This document shows, piece by piece, positions 1 to 8,733 of a DNA stretch of 64,000 bases (positions within the stretch are counted from its first letter, which is position 1; each line of letters opens with the position of its first letter). The notes beneath the pieces are model-generated. The model was given only the letters and a program-made list of their open reading frames with translations, ran no database searches and was not told where the DNA came from. Position numbers and translations under genes: made by a program. Source of the stretch: Clostridium psychrophilum (GTDB lineage: Bacteria; Bacillota; Clostridia; Clostridiales; Clostridiaceae); contig NZ_JAHLEC010000002.1 of NCBI RefSeq assembly GCF_018861705.1, positions 62,001-126,000 of the forward strand. Direction: 5' to 3'.

Positions 1-62
1 TAAGCTTAAAATTGTGACTATAGTGATTAATAGCTTGTACTATTAACTAGCTTAATATTTTG

Positions 63-971
63 TTATCTCAAAAGTTTATTTATAGTTAGTGGCCCCACGA
101 TTCCATCAGATTTTAATTTTTTTGATGTTTGATACTTTTTCACAGCAGCGAGTGTGATTAAACCAAAATACGAATCAGCTCCAGTTGGACCACAGCCGAA
201 TCCTGATGCAATAAGTCTTTGTTGTATCCATCGTACTAATTCATTATGGGCTCCTTTAGTTACATACACCTTAGCAATAACTTCGTTAGTATGAGTTCCT
301 ATGATTCCATTTTCAACGAGCTTAGACCCATTTTTATCTTTAAGTCCTACTAAATTGGCAGCATGTTGAAAAGATCGTACAACGGCATTTATAACTACTA
401 CAGGTGGGACTGGTCCAAGAAATATACCAGAACTAAATTCATCTAAATCAACAAATTCAGTTACTCCATCTACAATTCCTGTATCTGAATATTGAAATCC
501 TATATATTTAATTACATCTGGTTTTGTCACTCTATAATGAGCTATCCACAATGGCAGATTTTTGACTGAATTGTCTAAATGCGTTGCGTAAAAATTATCT
601 CCTGTATAAAGACAAACATCTTTACCGATTGATATTAAATAATTTGCGAATTGTCTTACTTTAGAACTTAAAACTGTTATGCTATTTCCATATGATGATT
701 CTGCATCTATAACGTATTTACAATCGGGAGAAAGCCCGTCGATAATTTTTATAAAATGTTTTGCTTCTAGTATTGGATCATTTGCTTCAAAACGATGATA
801 AAATCCAATTTTAAGTCCCGCTGCCTTTGCTCCGGCGTATTGTGATTTAAAAAGAGGATTAACATAAGCGAGTCCTTTTGTAGCTTCAATATAAACTATT
901 TGTATTCCACTATTTTTTACTTTTTTAAAATCTACAGTTCCTTGGTAAACAGATATATCTATTCCTTTCAT
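63..971 (-). CDS. GH25 lysozyme with C-terminal peptidoglycan-binding domain
   Basis: The 302-residue protein is a peptidoglycan hydrolase. Residues 1-185 match the GH25 (Lyc-type muramidase) fold, with the N-terminal motif KGIDISVYQG and the acidic catalytic pair in VIDAES. After a valine-rich linker comes a PG_binding_1-like repeat (VRWIQQRL, then YFGLITLAAVKKYQ and DGIVGPLTINKLL). No signal peptide is visible, so it may leave the cell by lysis, as phage-type endolysins do, or act during sporulation. The start has a good ribosome binding site (TGGAGATG). No phage genes lie nearby, so a prophage remnant is possible but unsupported. The family call is firm; the biological role is open. Confidence 0.9.
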   Translation of the reverse strand: MKGIDISVYQGTVDFKKVKNSGIQIVYIEATKGLAYVNPLFKSQYAGAKAAGLKIGFYHRFEANDPILEAKHFIKIIDGLSPDCKYVIDAESSYGNSITVLSSKVRQFANYLISIGKDVCLYTGDNFYATHLDNSVKNLPLWIAHYRVTKPDVIKYIGFQYSDTGIVDGVTEFVDLDEFSSGIFLGPVPPVVVINAVVRSFQHAANLVGLKDKNGSKLVENGIIGTHTNEVIAKVYVTKGAHNELVRWIQQRLIASGFGCGPTGADSYFGLITLAAVKKYQTSKKLKSDGIVGPLTINKLLR

Positions 972-1121
972 AAAAATTCATCTCCAATTTTAATTATTTT
1001 ACAGTAATAATATATGCTCAGACCTTTATTTTAGGCACTATTGGCTAAAATGTATTTTGATTTTTACCAAATTATTTATCTTTATAATCAGTTAACATCC
1101 TCATTTAATTTAACAATAAAC

Positions 1122-1161
1122 AGTAGTAACTATAGACATATAGTAGTAACTATAGACATAT
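1122..1161. repeat. 20-bp tandem duplication
   Basis: The 20-mer AGTAGTAACTATAGACATAT occurs twice head to tail. It precedes the DnaA-box modules. No function is evident. Confidence 0.85.
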
Positions 1162-1196
1162 AGTAAAACTAAAATCATTAATATGAATTTCAGATC

Positions 1197-1330
1197 TGTG
1201 GATAACTAAACTGTAAAAACAGATAAATTGTTGTAAAAATTGTACATGTTATCATAATATGGTTTTATTAACAGGTTATTAGACAAAGTTATCCTCATTC
1301 CGTGGATAACTTTTTTAAAATTGTGGATGA
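1197..1330. repeat. DnaA-box-like module 1
   Basis: The module contains one perfect DnaA box in reverse orientation (TGTGGATAA, 1197-1205), a TTATCATAATATGG block (1249), a hairpin with 10-bp arms AAAGTTATCC (1285-1294) and GGATAACTTT (1304-1313) that includes two one-mismatch boxes, and a final near-box TGTGGATGA (1322-1330). Module 2 has the same parts at almost identical internal distances. The hairpin is followed by T residues, so a terminator is an alternative reading of that piece. Confidence 0.65.
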
Positions 1331-1691
1331 ATTTTTAATTGCGTGAAAATTTAAAGTAATATAAATAATCTTTTCAATATTGCCTCAAAGACTTGATTTT
1401 TTAAAAAACATGATAATTTAATTCACTTTTTACCATTGAAATTTGGGTATATAAGCAAAAATCATATTAATAGTAATTACAAGTTTATTGGTAAAATAAA
1501 GTGTTGTAAATTTAACAATTTTGTATTGAAATTTTAATATTCGCAGGTTATAATAAAGGTCGAGATTATCCTACAAAATAATATAAATTTTGCATATTAA
1601 ACAAATAAGAGATAGTTTTATAAATATTGAAATAATAACGAATAAAAATAAGAAATGGTATTTCAGAATTAATTTGGTAATAAGTTAAGCC

Positions 1692-1825
1692 TGTGGATAA
1701 CTTTTCTACAAAATAGAGTAAATTTTCATAAATATTGTATTATTATCATAATATGGTTTTTTTTAGTGAACAATTTGAAAAAGTTATCCTCTTTTAGTGG
1801 ATAACTTTTTCGATTCTGTGGATAA
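1692..1825. repeat. DnaA-box-like module 2
   Basis: This is the second copy of the module, offset by 495 bp. Perfect TGTGGATAA boxes lie at 1692-1700 and 1817-1825, the TTATCATAATATGG block at 1743, and hairpin arms at 1780-1789 and 1799-1808. Distances from the first box to the hairpin (88 bp) and to the last box (125 bp) equal those in module 1. Confidence 0.65.
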
Positions 1826-2355
1826 ATATTTAATTATCTGAAAATATATTATAATTGTGACTATTTTATACCTTCTGTATATTTCGAAATTTAACTTAAA
1901 ACAACAAATTTCATTAAGAAACACAACTGTTTTACCTGCCTAAAAATCAGTTAATCTCAAAATATCTGTTATCACCCAGTTTTCCTACTCAAATCCCCGT
2001 GCAATATATGACAATTTAGCTTTTATAAAAGAAAAATATTAAAACGAAATTTCAACAACTTTGTCGTTTTTTATTAGAAGAATTTCATCAAAATATCGTA
2101 TTAATTGTGAGTAATAACTCTCTAAATTAATGGCACGTAATACTCATATTTTATAGATGAAATTAGTAGATGAATGGCTAAAGAATCGTTCTTATTTCTT
2201 ATTACATTGAAGGTTATTTTGGATAAAGGTTATAGGCTTAGCGAAATTTAAAAAAGCATCCTAGATTAACTATACTAGAACATTTCAAAGTGTTATGTAT
2301 ATTTATATTCAATATAATGATAGCCTTTTTATAAAAAACTCAAAGTGACCATTTA

Positions 2356-2695
2356 TACATACAGTCATTGAAGTTGAAATCACGTAAGACAGTGACTTAT
2401 GGTATAAAATGAGTCCTACAAAGTCTTAGCTTATGTAATGAAAAATTGTACGCAATAACTTAACATATAGTCATTGAAGGTGAAAGCATGCAGGATAGTG
2501 ACAGATAGTATAAAACGAGTGTTACAAAATCTTAGTTTATGTAATGAAAAATTTACGTAAGCAACTCAGGAAGAGTTGCTAGCACTTCTGAGACAGGAGG
2601 TCGAATGAGTGCGTTAGTAATTTTTCATGAAGTAAACTTAGAGATTGTTAACAAATGTCTTACTATCTTAACGCCTACATGATGAACCTTCAATT
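2356..2695. repeat. Three-copy ~95-bp repeat, two direct and one inverted
   Basis: Copy 1 spans about 2356-2455 and copy 2 about 2461-2560. Both share CATTGAAG, AGTGAC, AGTCTTAG-like and TTATGTAATGAAAAATT segments. A third, inverted copy spans about 2608-2695 (TAATTTTTCATGAAGTAAAC to ACCTTCAAT). Copies 2 and 3 would fold into a long imperfect hairpin whose centre holds a small perfect stem, GCAACTC/GAGTTGC (2562-2580). It could be a MITE-like relic or a structured RNA; I recognise no known family. Confidence 0.55.
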
Positions 2696-2705
2696 AGGTG
2701 CTATC

Positions 2706-3542
2706 TTAGTACATGCTTCGATACAAATTTTCTTTTCTATCATCTTTAAGTCTAAATTTCTCCCTAATCTTAATTGCTTCATTATAATGTATATCAGCAA
2801 TAACTAAACCTTCTTCATTATATAAGGTGCTTATTATATTACCAAGTGGATCTATAATCATTGAGTCACCACTGTAGTTTAATCCATTACCTAGACCAAC
2901 TCGATTTACTCCAGCAATATAACATTGGTTTTCTATGGCTCTTGCTTTTAGTAGAGTAATCCAATGCTCACGGCGCTTACAAGGCCAATTAGCTGAAACA
3001 GTAATTAAAGTCGCAGTTTTTGAAGCTATTTGAAATATTTCTGGAAAGCGTAAATCGTAGCATATAAAAGGGGTTATAGTAAAACCAAAGGCATTGAAGG
3101 ATTTGATTTCATTCCCACTTTTATAAAATTTAGTTTCATCACCAAAGGAGAAAGGATGAATTTTACTATAGTTTACAAGCTCTAAACCAGAGGGGGCACC
3201 CCCAACCACTAGAGGCACGACTAGAGGAACGATAGGCACACCCCCAGTGGTTGGGGGTGCCGTGACAGAGTACTTATTTTCAGAACACAAAGTTCCTTCT
3301 ACATAACCAAAACCTATACAAATATTAAATTTATAACTCAACTCTTTGAAAAATTTTAAAGTTTCATTATTATTCTCTCCTATTAAAGAAGTATTCATAG
3401 AAAAGCCTGTTAAAGTCATTTCAGGGAAAAAGATCATATCTACTTTTTCATCTGCAGCTTGGTTAACAAATTTTATCACAGTTTCTTTATTTTTAGACTT
3501 ATTTTCAAAAGCAATATCTAATTGAGCAAGTGCTAACTTCAT
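2706..3542 (-). CDS. Carbon-nitrogen hydrolase (nitrilase family) with in-frame insert
   Basis: This 278-residue cytoplasmic amidase/nitrilase shows the catalytic triad of the family: Glu41 (FFPEMTLTGF), Lys127 (YSKIHPFS) and Cys161 (PFICYDLRFPE). The family cleaves amides such as omega-amidated keto acids; the substrate here is not predictable. Residues 95-117 form a Pro/Val/Gly-rich run (VPIVPLVVPLVV flanked by PPTTGG and GGAP) that does not resemble the strand normally found just before the catalytic lysine. It is encoded by a GC-rich palindrome (3196-3262). The insert keeps the frame open, but it sits next to an active-site residue, so activity is uncertain. Ribosome binding site AAAGGAGTT fits the start. 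Confidence 0.85.
   Translation of the reverse strand: MKLALAQLDIAFENKSKNKETVIKFVNQAADEKVDMIFFPEMTLTGFSMNTSLIGENNNETLKFFKELSYKFNICIGFGYVEGTLCSENKYSVTAPPTTGGVPIVPLVVPLVVGGAPSGLELVNYSKIHPFSFGDETKFYKSGNEIKSFNAFGFTITPFICYDLRFPEIFQIASKTATLITVSANWPCKRREHWITLLKARAIENQCYIAGVNRVGLGNGLNYSGDSMIIDPLGNIISTLYNEEGLVIADIHYNEAIKIREKFRLKDDRKENLYRSMY
3196..3262. repeat. GC-rich palindromic element inside the nitrilase gene
   Basis: Perfect 16-bp inverted arms GGCACCCCCAACCACT (3196-3211) and AGTGGTTGGGGGTGCC (3247-3262) enclose 35 bp with near-tandem 12-bp units (TAGAGGCACGAC, TAGAGGAACGAT). GC content is far above the surrounding AT-rich DNA. The element is read in frame as residues 95-116 of the nitrilase. 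Confidence 0.85.
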
Positions 3543-3815
3543 ATTATCAACTCCTTTTAACTAATAATATCTTACTATATTGCATATTATAACAGAGTGA
3601 ATATAATGAGAGAGTATTATATTTATAATATATTCATCAAAATAGTACTTAAATATAAGGAGATATGAATTAAGCCTTCTATTATAGTGTTAGTATAAAT
3701 TCGATATTAAAAAAAACTCTATAAATGAAAGTAGGTAGAAAAGTAAAAAAAAGTATATAATGAGTCTACAGAATATTTTCTCATGTAATAACTATAGAGT
3801 TTGTTTTTAAATAGT

Positions 3816-3884
3816 CTATTATTAAATAATTTATTATTAAATAATTTATTATTAAATAATTTATTATTAAATAATTTATTATTA
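3816..3884. repeat. 15-bp tandem repeat, about 4.7 copies
   Basis: The unit TTATTATTAAATAAT is repeated head to tail with one changed base in the first copy. It lies between the divergently placed nitrilase and YihY genes (gap 3543-3961). A short minus-strand frame across it reads NNKLF repeats and looks like a by-product of the repeat. Confidence 0.9.
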
Positions 3885-3961
3885 GAACACCATATACACA
3901 AAGTCTTCGCGAGTTACTTAAGCTGGCATCTCAATGCAACTAGAGAAAGGGGAAAATTCAT

Positions 3962-4798
3962 ATGCTAAATTATGTGAAACAATATGTTTCAAGAGTTATG
4001 GATGATGATATTACTGCTTTGGCAGCTCAGCTTGCTTACTATTTGTTATTATCATTTTTCCCTTTTTTATTATTACTTCTTACCCTGCTTGGGTATAGTG
4101 ACTTAAAAAATACAGATGTGCTAGTATATCTACACCAAGTAATGCCCAAAAGTGCCTTTGATTTGATTTATGCAATAATTTCTAGTGTGTCCAAAGCAAA
4201 AGCTGGACATTTATTATCAATAAGCATAATAGGTACAATACTCTCTGGGTCTAGTGGTTTCACATCTATAATAAAGGGATTAAACAAAGCATATGATGAG
4301 GAAGAAACAAGGCCTTATTGGAAAATAATTTTAATATCTATATTATTTATGGCAGGACTTGCGACTGCAATCATTGTTTCAGTAGCATTAGTAGTATTTG
4401 GACAAATGTTAGGTAGAACTATTGCATCACAATTTGATTTACCAAGCAATTTTATATTGAACTGGGATATTATAAGATACTTGGTAACGTTAATTGGAAT
4501 GGGACTTACATTTGCAGCAATATATCATTTGACTCCTTGTAGAAAATTAACTTGGAGAGAGGTATTACCTGGAGCTATATTAAGTACCTTAGGATGGTTG
4601 GTATCCTCGTTAGGATTTGCATATTACGTAAATAATTATAATAACTACTCTGGTATATATGGAAGCATAGGAGGAGTAATAGTGATTATGGTGTGGCTAT
4701 ATATAACCTCCATAATAATATTACTAGGGGGAGAACTAAATGCCCTACTTACATTCCAAAGGGAAGGCAAAGTAAAACCAAAAGGTAAAAGGTATTAA
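3962..4798 (+). CDS. YihY/BrkB-family inner-membrane protein
   Basis: The 278-residue protein belongs to the YihY (UPF0761, formerly ribonuclease BN) family. The characteristic N-terminus is visible (DDDITALAAQLAYYLLLSFF), followed by further hydrophobic segments around residues 125-150, 170-190, 205-225 and 235-260, giving about six membrane spans. The family SGSSGFTSIIKGLNKAYD segment is also present. The biochemical role of the family is unsettled; the old RNase BN label is considered wrong. A site AGAAAGGGGA precedes the ATG. The gene stands alone and is followed immediately by a dispersed repeat. Confidence 0.88.
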   Translation: MLNYVKQYVSRVMDDDITALAAQLAYYLLLSFFPFLLLLLTLLGYSDLKNTDVLVYLHQVMPKSAFDLIYAIISSVSKAKAGHLLSISIIGTILSGSSGFTSIIKGLNKAYDEEETRPYWKIILISILFMAGLATAIIVSVALVVFGQMLGRTIASQFDLPSNFILNWDIIRYLVTLIGMGLTFAAIYHLTPCRKLTWREVLPGAILSTLGWLVSSLGFAYYVNNYNNYSGIYGSIGGVIVIMVWLYITSIIILLGGELNALLTFQREGKVKPKGKRY

Positions 4799-4938
4799 TG
4801 ATATTTTAGAAGGAAAGTCTCCTACTTTTATAAGTGGGAGGATAACTATCCTAGCAAAAAGAAAACTTCGGTGGTAGTTTAAATCTCCTTCTGAAGTCGT
4901 TGCAGCTCCATAAAGGAGATGATCCATCTCTTTTAGAG
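4799..4938. repeat. Dispersed hairpin element, copy A
   Basis: This ~140-bp sequence begins right after the YihY stop codon and is close to identical to copy B at 19866-20008. It contains a stem CTCCTACTT/AAGTGGGAG, outer inverted arms (AGAAGGA and TCCTTCT) and a tail GTCGTTGCAGCTCC with GGAGATG and ATCTCT hairpin units. Stems of the AAGTGGGAG type are common at ends of IS200/IS605-family elements, so a MITE-like relic is one reading; a terminator role is another. Confidence 0.7.
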
Positions 4939-5091
4939 AATTTTTTCTATTACTAAATTCACAATACTTTATGAAAACATAAACTATCTGTGTTTGTATG
5001 TATTATATAGAAAGTAATTTACAATAGAAACGAAAAAAAATTGAAAATAGAGGTTATTTTAATAAATAATAAGAAAGATAGGTGAATTATT

Positions 5092-5835
5092 ATGAAGTTA
5101 ACTAGAACGTTATTACTTGGTTTAAAAGAAGTACCAAACTCTTTTTATTACGCTTTAAGAATTGAATTTTTGTTTCATTCTAATAAATTAGAGGGCAGTA
5201 CTTTTAATAGAGACGCATTAAATCAGTTAGCAGACAAAAATATAGTTTCTGGTATCCATACCTTAGATGATGTTATTGAAACTAGAAATTCTTTAGATGT
5301 TTTTGATTTTATAATTGAAACATTAGACGAGCCATTATCTTTACAGTTAATTAGAGAATATCATAAATTACTAAAAAATGGTACTTCTGATGATAAAAAG
5401 GGGTTTTCAGGTAGATTTAAAAGAATTCCTAATATGCTTAGTGGTTTAGACGAAATAAAATTAGCCCAGCCACATGAAGTTGAACCTTTATTGTTAGGAC
5501 TTATTGATCTTTATAATACTAAAAAAGCTTCAACTATTAATTTGTATGAATTATCTTATTTCCATAGTAATTTTGAAAAAATCCATCCATTCCAAGATGG
5601 CAATGGTAGAATAGGGAGGTTTCTTTTACTCAAACAATGTCTAGAAAACAATATTGATTTAATAGCTATTGATGAGAAATACAATAAAGAATATAGGGAT
5701 GCTCTATATGAATCTCAGTTAAATGGGAATTACGATAAACTTATTGAAATTTTCAAACGATGTCAAGATTATATAAAATCTAAAAAAGATATTATATTTT
5801 CAAGCAATGAGGCATTAAAAAACTTAAAACACTAA
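5092..5835 (+). CDS. Fic-domain protein, class II (autoinhibited) type
   Basis: This 247-residue Fic protein most likely transfers AMP from ATP to a protein hydroxyl. The full catalytic motif HPFQDGNGRIGR lies at residues 165-176. Near the N-terminus, SNKLEG (residues 30-35) matches the inhibitory helix motif (S/T)xxxE(G/N) of class II Fic enzymes, so it should be held inactive by its own N-terminus and need no separate antitoxin; none is seen next to it. The gene is isolated from the flanking operons. Target unknown. Confidence 0.9.
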   Translation: MKLTRTLLLGLKEVPNSFYYALRIEFLFHSNKLEGSTFNRDALNQLADKNIVSGIHTLDDVIETRNSLDVFDFIIETLDEPLSLQLIREYHKLLKNGTSDDKKGFSGRFKRIPNMLSGLDEIKLAQPHEVEPLLLGLIDLYNTKKASTINLYELSYFHSNFEKIHPFQDGNGRIGRFLLLKQCLENNIDLIAIDEKYNKEYRDALYESQLNGNYDKLIEIFKRCQDYIKSKKDIIFSSNEALKNLKH

Positions 5836-5930
5836 AAGCAGCACAAGTGTAATTGAGCTAAGATAAAACATGTAGGGGTACAATACTCTACGAATCTATA
5901 AACGACATATTTGTATGTAATTCATAGGAA

Positions 5931-5984
5931 GTGACTTGTAATAGGAAATGAAATTTCTCTTCTCAAACTCGTATTACAAGTCAC
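5931..5984. other. 13-bp inverted repeat in the 5836-6163 gap
   Basis: Perfect arms GTGACTTGTAATA (5931-5943) and TATTACAAGTCAC (5972-5984) flank a 28-base loop. The left part resembles sequence before the fic gene (about 4985-5036; shared TTTGTATGTA and an AAGTRAYTTRYAATAG-like core). No T-run follows, so it is not a clear terminator. Confidence 0.6.
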
Positions 5985-6050
5985 GCACCAGAACTTATCA
6001 AATAGCAAAAAAAGTAATATTATAATATGAAGATATAAGTTTCATAAAAG

Positions 6051-6083
6051 ATTAACACATATTTGAAGGTATTATGGTATACT
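6051..6083 (+). promoter_or_regulatory. Extended -10 promoter of the first wall-polysaccharide operon
   Basis: ATTAACACAT (6051-6060) is followed by ATTATGGTATACT, whose TGGTATACT is an extended -10 element (hexamer 6078-6083). Almost the same arrangement precedes galU at 52743-52775. Confidence 0.6.
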
Positions 6084-6163
6084 AACTTGTACGGTGAAAA
6101 CTATTTTTTACATATTAATTTATATTTATCATGGTTTCACAATTTTAATAAGAGGTGGATAAT

Positions 6164-8032
6164 ATGAAAGCTTTTGGACAATGGAAAAAACCATTATTAA
6201 TTCTTTGCGATGCGGCACTGATTAACTTGGCATATATATTAGGTTTCTTTTTTAGATATAATTACAGAGATTTTATGTTCTATTCGACTAGTTATAAGGA
6301 GACCGCATTAATTGTAACAGTAATATACATAGCTTGTTTTTATCTGTTCAAACTATATGATAGTCTTTGGGGATATGCGAGTATAGATGAGTTTATGCTG
6401 GCTATTGGTGCGTGCCTTACTGCGAACGTAGCAACTATTATATTTGTTAGAATTATTGGGCGTGGGTTTGCCTTTGGCGTAAGCATAATAGCGTGTGCAT
6501 TTAGTATTCTATTTATACTTGGTTTTAGAATGTCGTTTAGAATTTACGGTAGATTCGAAAGTATAATAAATAATTCTGATAAAAGTGATAAAAAACGAGT
6601 AATGATAGTTGGTGCTGGTGCAGCTGCAGCTATGGTAATAAAAGAAATGAAACTTAGCAATCAAAGTAAATATATGCCAGTTGCTGTAATTGATGATGAA
6701 GAATACAAAAAAGGCAACAATATAATGGGAGTAAAAATTCTTGGGGGTAGACAAGATATACCAGCGATTGTAAGAGAAAAAGGAATAGAAACAATACTTA
6801 TAGCTATACCAACTATAGAAGATGAAGATAAAAAACAAATATTAGAAATATGTAAAATGACGCCCTGCAAGATAGAAATTATCCCAGGTATGTATGAAAT
6901 ACTTAATGGAAAAGTTTCATTAAGCCAAATTAGGAAAGTTGAAATTGAAGATTTATTAGGACGTAAACCAGTGGTACTTGATACGGAAGGTATAGCAAAC
7001 TATATTAACGGTAAAGTAGTATTAGTAACAGGTGGTGGTGGTTCTATCGGTTCAGAATTGTGTCGTCAAATTATAAAATTTGAACCAAAGCAATTAATAA
7101 TTTTTGACATATATGAAAATAACGCTTATAATCTACAAATTGAACTTAAGTACAAATATCCAAAATTAGATTTACAAGTGTTAATAGGATCAGTTAGAGA
7201 TAAACAAAGACTTGATAATGTATTTGAAAAGTTTTCACCAGATATAGTTTTCCATGCAGCAGCACATAAACATGTTCCACTAATGGAAGAAAGTCCTATG
7301 GAAGCTATAAAAAACAATGTATTTGGTACTTTTAATGTAGCAAGTTGTGCAAATAAGTATAAGGCTGAGAGATTTGTTATGATATCTACAGATAAAGCAG
7401 TAAATCCAACAAATGTTATGGGAGCTACTAAGAGAATGTGTGAAATGATCATACAATCTATTGATAAAGTAAGTAAAACACGTTTTGTAGCAGTAAGATT
7501 TGGTAATGTACTTGGAAGTAATGGATCTGTAATACCATTATTCAAGGATCAAATAGCTCATGGTGGTCCAGTTACACTTACTAATAAATATATAACTAGG
7601 TTCTTTATGACTATACCTGAAGCAGCACAATTAGTATTGCAAGCAGGAGCATATGCCCAAGGTGGAGAAATATTCGTACTTGATATGGGTAAACCAGTTA
7701 AGATTTATGATTTAGCTTGGGATTTAATAAAACTTTCAGGGTTTGAACCAAACGTAGACATTAAAATAGAAGTTATTGGGTTAAGACCAGGTGAAAAGCT
7801 TTATGAAGAACTACTAATGAGTGAAGAAGGACTTATTAACACTAAACATGCGAAGATTTTTATAGGAAAACCAACATTTAGTGATTTAAGTGTAATGAAA
7901 GAGAAGATGGAAGATCTTAAGGTAATTATTAAGAAAAATGATCTGAAATTATTATATGAAAAAATAGAAGATATAGTGCCAACATACAATAAGAATCCAA
8001 TACAAAAGGATGTTAGTTCTGAGGAGAAGTAA
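6164..8032 (+). CDS. Membrane-anchored nucleotide-sugar 4,6-dehydratase (CapD/WbpM/PglF type)
   Basis: This 622-residue enzyme should convert UDP-GlcNAc to its 4-keto-6-deoxy derivative, the first step to 6-deoxy-HexNAc sugars. Four hydrophobic segments occupy roughly residues 10-120, a first Rossmann-like domain follows (VMIVGAGAAAAMVIKE), then the catalytic SDR domain with VTGGGGSIGSELCRQ and the conserved STDKAVNPTNVMGATKR. I start at ATG 6164; an upstream in-frame GTG at 6155 lies inside the ribosome binding site AGAGGTGG. It is the first gene of the operon and is followed after 21 bp by the initiating transferase. With the reductase at 8734 it could supply UDP-QuiNAc or UDP-FucNAc (inference). 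Confidence 0.92.
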   Translation: MKAFGQWKKPLLILCDAALINLAYILGFFFRYNYRDFMFYSTSYKETALIVTVIYIACFYLFKLYDSLWGYASIDEFMLAIGACLTANVATIIFVRIIGRGFAFGVSIIACAFSILFILGFRMSFRIYGRFESIINNSDKSDKKRVMIVGAGAAAAMVIKEMKLSNQSKYMPVAVIDDEEYKKGNNIMGVKILGGRQDIPAIVREKGIETILIAIPTIEDEDKKQILEICKMTPCKIEIIPGMYEILNGKVSLSQIRKVEIEDLLGRKPVVLDTEGIANYINGKVVLVTGGGGSIGSELCRQIIKFEPKQLIIFDIYENNAYNLQIELKYKYPKLDLQVLIGSVRDKQRLDNVFEKFSPDIVFHAAAHKHVPLMEESPMEAIKNNVFGTFNVASCANKYKAERFVMISTDKAVNPTNVMGATKRMCEMIIQSIDKVSKTRFVAVRFGNVLGSNGSVIPLFKDQIAHGGPVTLTNKYITRFFMTIPEAAQLVLQAGAYAQGGEIFVLDMGKPVKIYDLAWDLIKLSGFEPNVDIKIEVIGLRPGEKLYEELLMSEEGLINTKHAKIFIGKPTFSDLSVMKEKMEDLKVIIKKNDLKLLYEKIEDIVPTYNKNPIQKDVSSEEK

Positions 8033-8053
8033 TAAAAGATTAGGAGGGATGAT

Positions 8054-8638
8054 ATGGTGAGATTTTTAGATTTTATAATAAGTTTATGTATATTAGTCTT
8101 ATTATCACCATTATTCTTAATTATAGGGATAATAATAAAGTTGAATTCAAAAGGACCAGTATTTTTTACCCAGATGAGAATAGGAAAAGATAATGAGTTA
8201 TTTAAACTCTATAAATTTAGGACAATGAAGGTTGGAACTCCTAATGTAGCAACTGATAAACTTGATAATTCAGAAAGTTACGTAACGCTCAGTGGAAAGA
8301 TTTTAAGAAAGTCTAGTCTTGATGAGCTCGCACAATTAATCAATACTCTAAAAGGAGATATGACTTTTGTGGGACCAAGACCTGCTTTATACAATCAATA
8401 TGCACTTAAAGATATGAGAACAAAAGCTGGAGTTCATAAATTAACTCCAGGAGTTACTGGATGGGCTCAAATTAATGGTAGAGATGCTAATGATGATTCT
8501 GAAAAAACAGAATATGACGTTTATTATTTAAAGAATAAATCGTTTGTGCTTAATATAAAAATATTATTTTTAACGGTATTTAAAGTAATTAAAGCAGAAG
8601 GAATTCTAGATGATGGACATAAAAAAAAGGAAATCTAA
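8054..8638 (+). CDS. Initiating phosphosugar transferase (PglC/WcaJ-type bacterial sugar transferase)
   Basis: The 194-residue protein has one N-terminal hydrophobic segment (residues 5-30) and the conserved core SKGPVFFTQMRIGKDNELFKLYKFRTM, here broken as SKGPVFFTQMRIG and LYKFRTM, then SSLDELAQLINTLKGDMTFVGPRPAL and TPGVTGWAQINGRD motifs. Such enzymes load a sugar-1-phosphate on undecaprenyl phosphate to begin a repeat unit. Its size fits the minimal PglC class without extra membrane spans. Neighbours suggest a 6-deoxy-HexNAc-1-phosphate donor. AGGAGGG lies 5 bases before the ATG. Confidence 0.92.
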   Translation: MVRFLDFIISLCILVLLSPLFLIIGIIIKLNSKGPVFFTQMRIGKDNELFKLYKFRTMKVGTPNVATDKLDNSESYVTLSGKILRKSSLDELAQLINTLKGDMTFVGPRPALYNQYALKDMRTKAGVHKLTPGVTGWAQINGRDANDDSEKTEYDVYYLKNKSFVLNIKILFLTVFKVIKAEGILDDGHKKKEI

Positions 8639-8733
8639 GATGACAGAGGCTATTTTTTAGATGTGTGGTTTTCCAGAATACTAGTAGGCTAGAGCTACAA
8701 AGATGTTTCTGCTAAGAAGGAGACGATATCAAA

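Larger units (their letters stand above)
972..2705. other. 1.7-kb gene-free stretch with repeats
   Basis: No convincing reading frame occurs in this interval, which lies upstream of the lysozyme and downstream of the nitrilase (both minus strand). It holds a 20-bp tandem duplication, two evenly built modules of DnaA-box-like sequence and a roughly 100-bp sequence present three times, listed separately. The rest is AT-rich with no feature I can name. Confidence 0.7.

Noticed and set aside
63-971. Prophage
   Set aside because: The lysozyme resembles phage endolysins, but no holin, structural, integrase or packaging gene lies nearby.
1197-1825. Chromosomal origin of replication
   Set aside because: DnaA boxes are present, but none of the usual origin neighbours are seen within the window; kept as a DnaA-box cluster.
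1122-2695. CRISPR array
   Set aside because: The repeats are too few, of unequal type and without regular unique spacers; no cas genes are present.
3719-3901. 60-residue minus-strand frame with NNKLF repeats
   Set aside because: It is produced by the 15-bp tandem repeat, has no ribosome binding site of note and no known family.
7126-7545. Minus-strand frames of 60-220 residues opposite large genes throughout
   Set aside because: They are antisense shadows of strongly supported genes, with no homology or ribosome binding sites.
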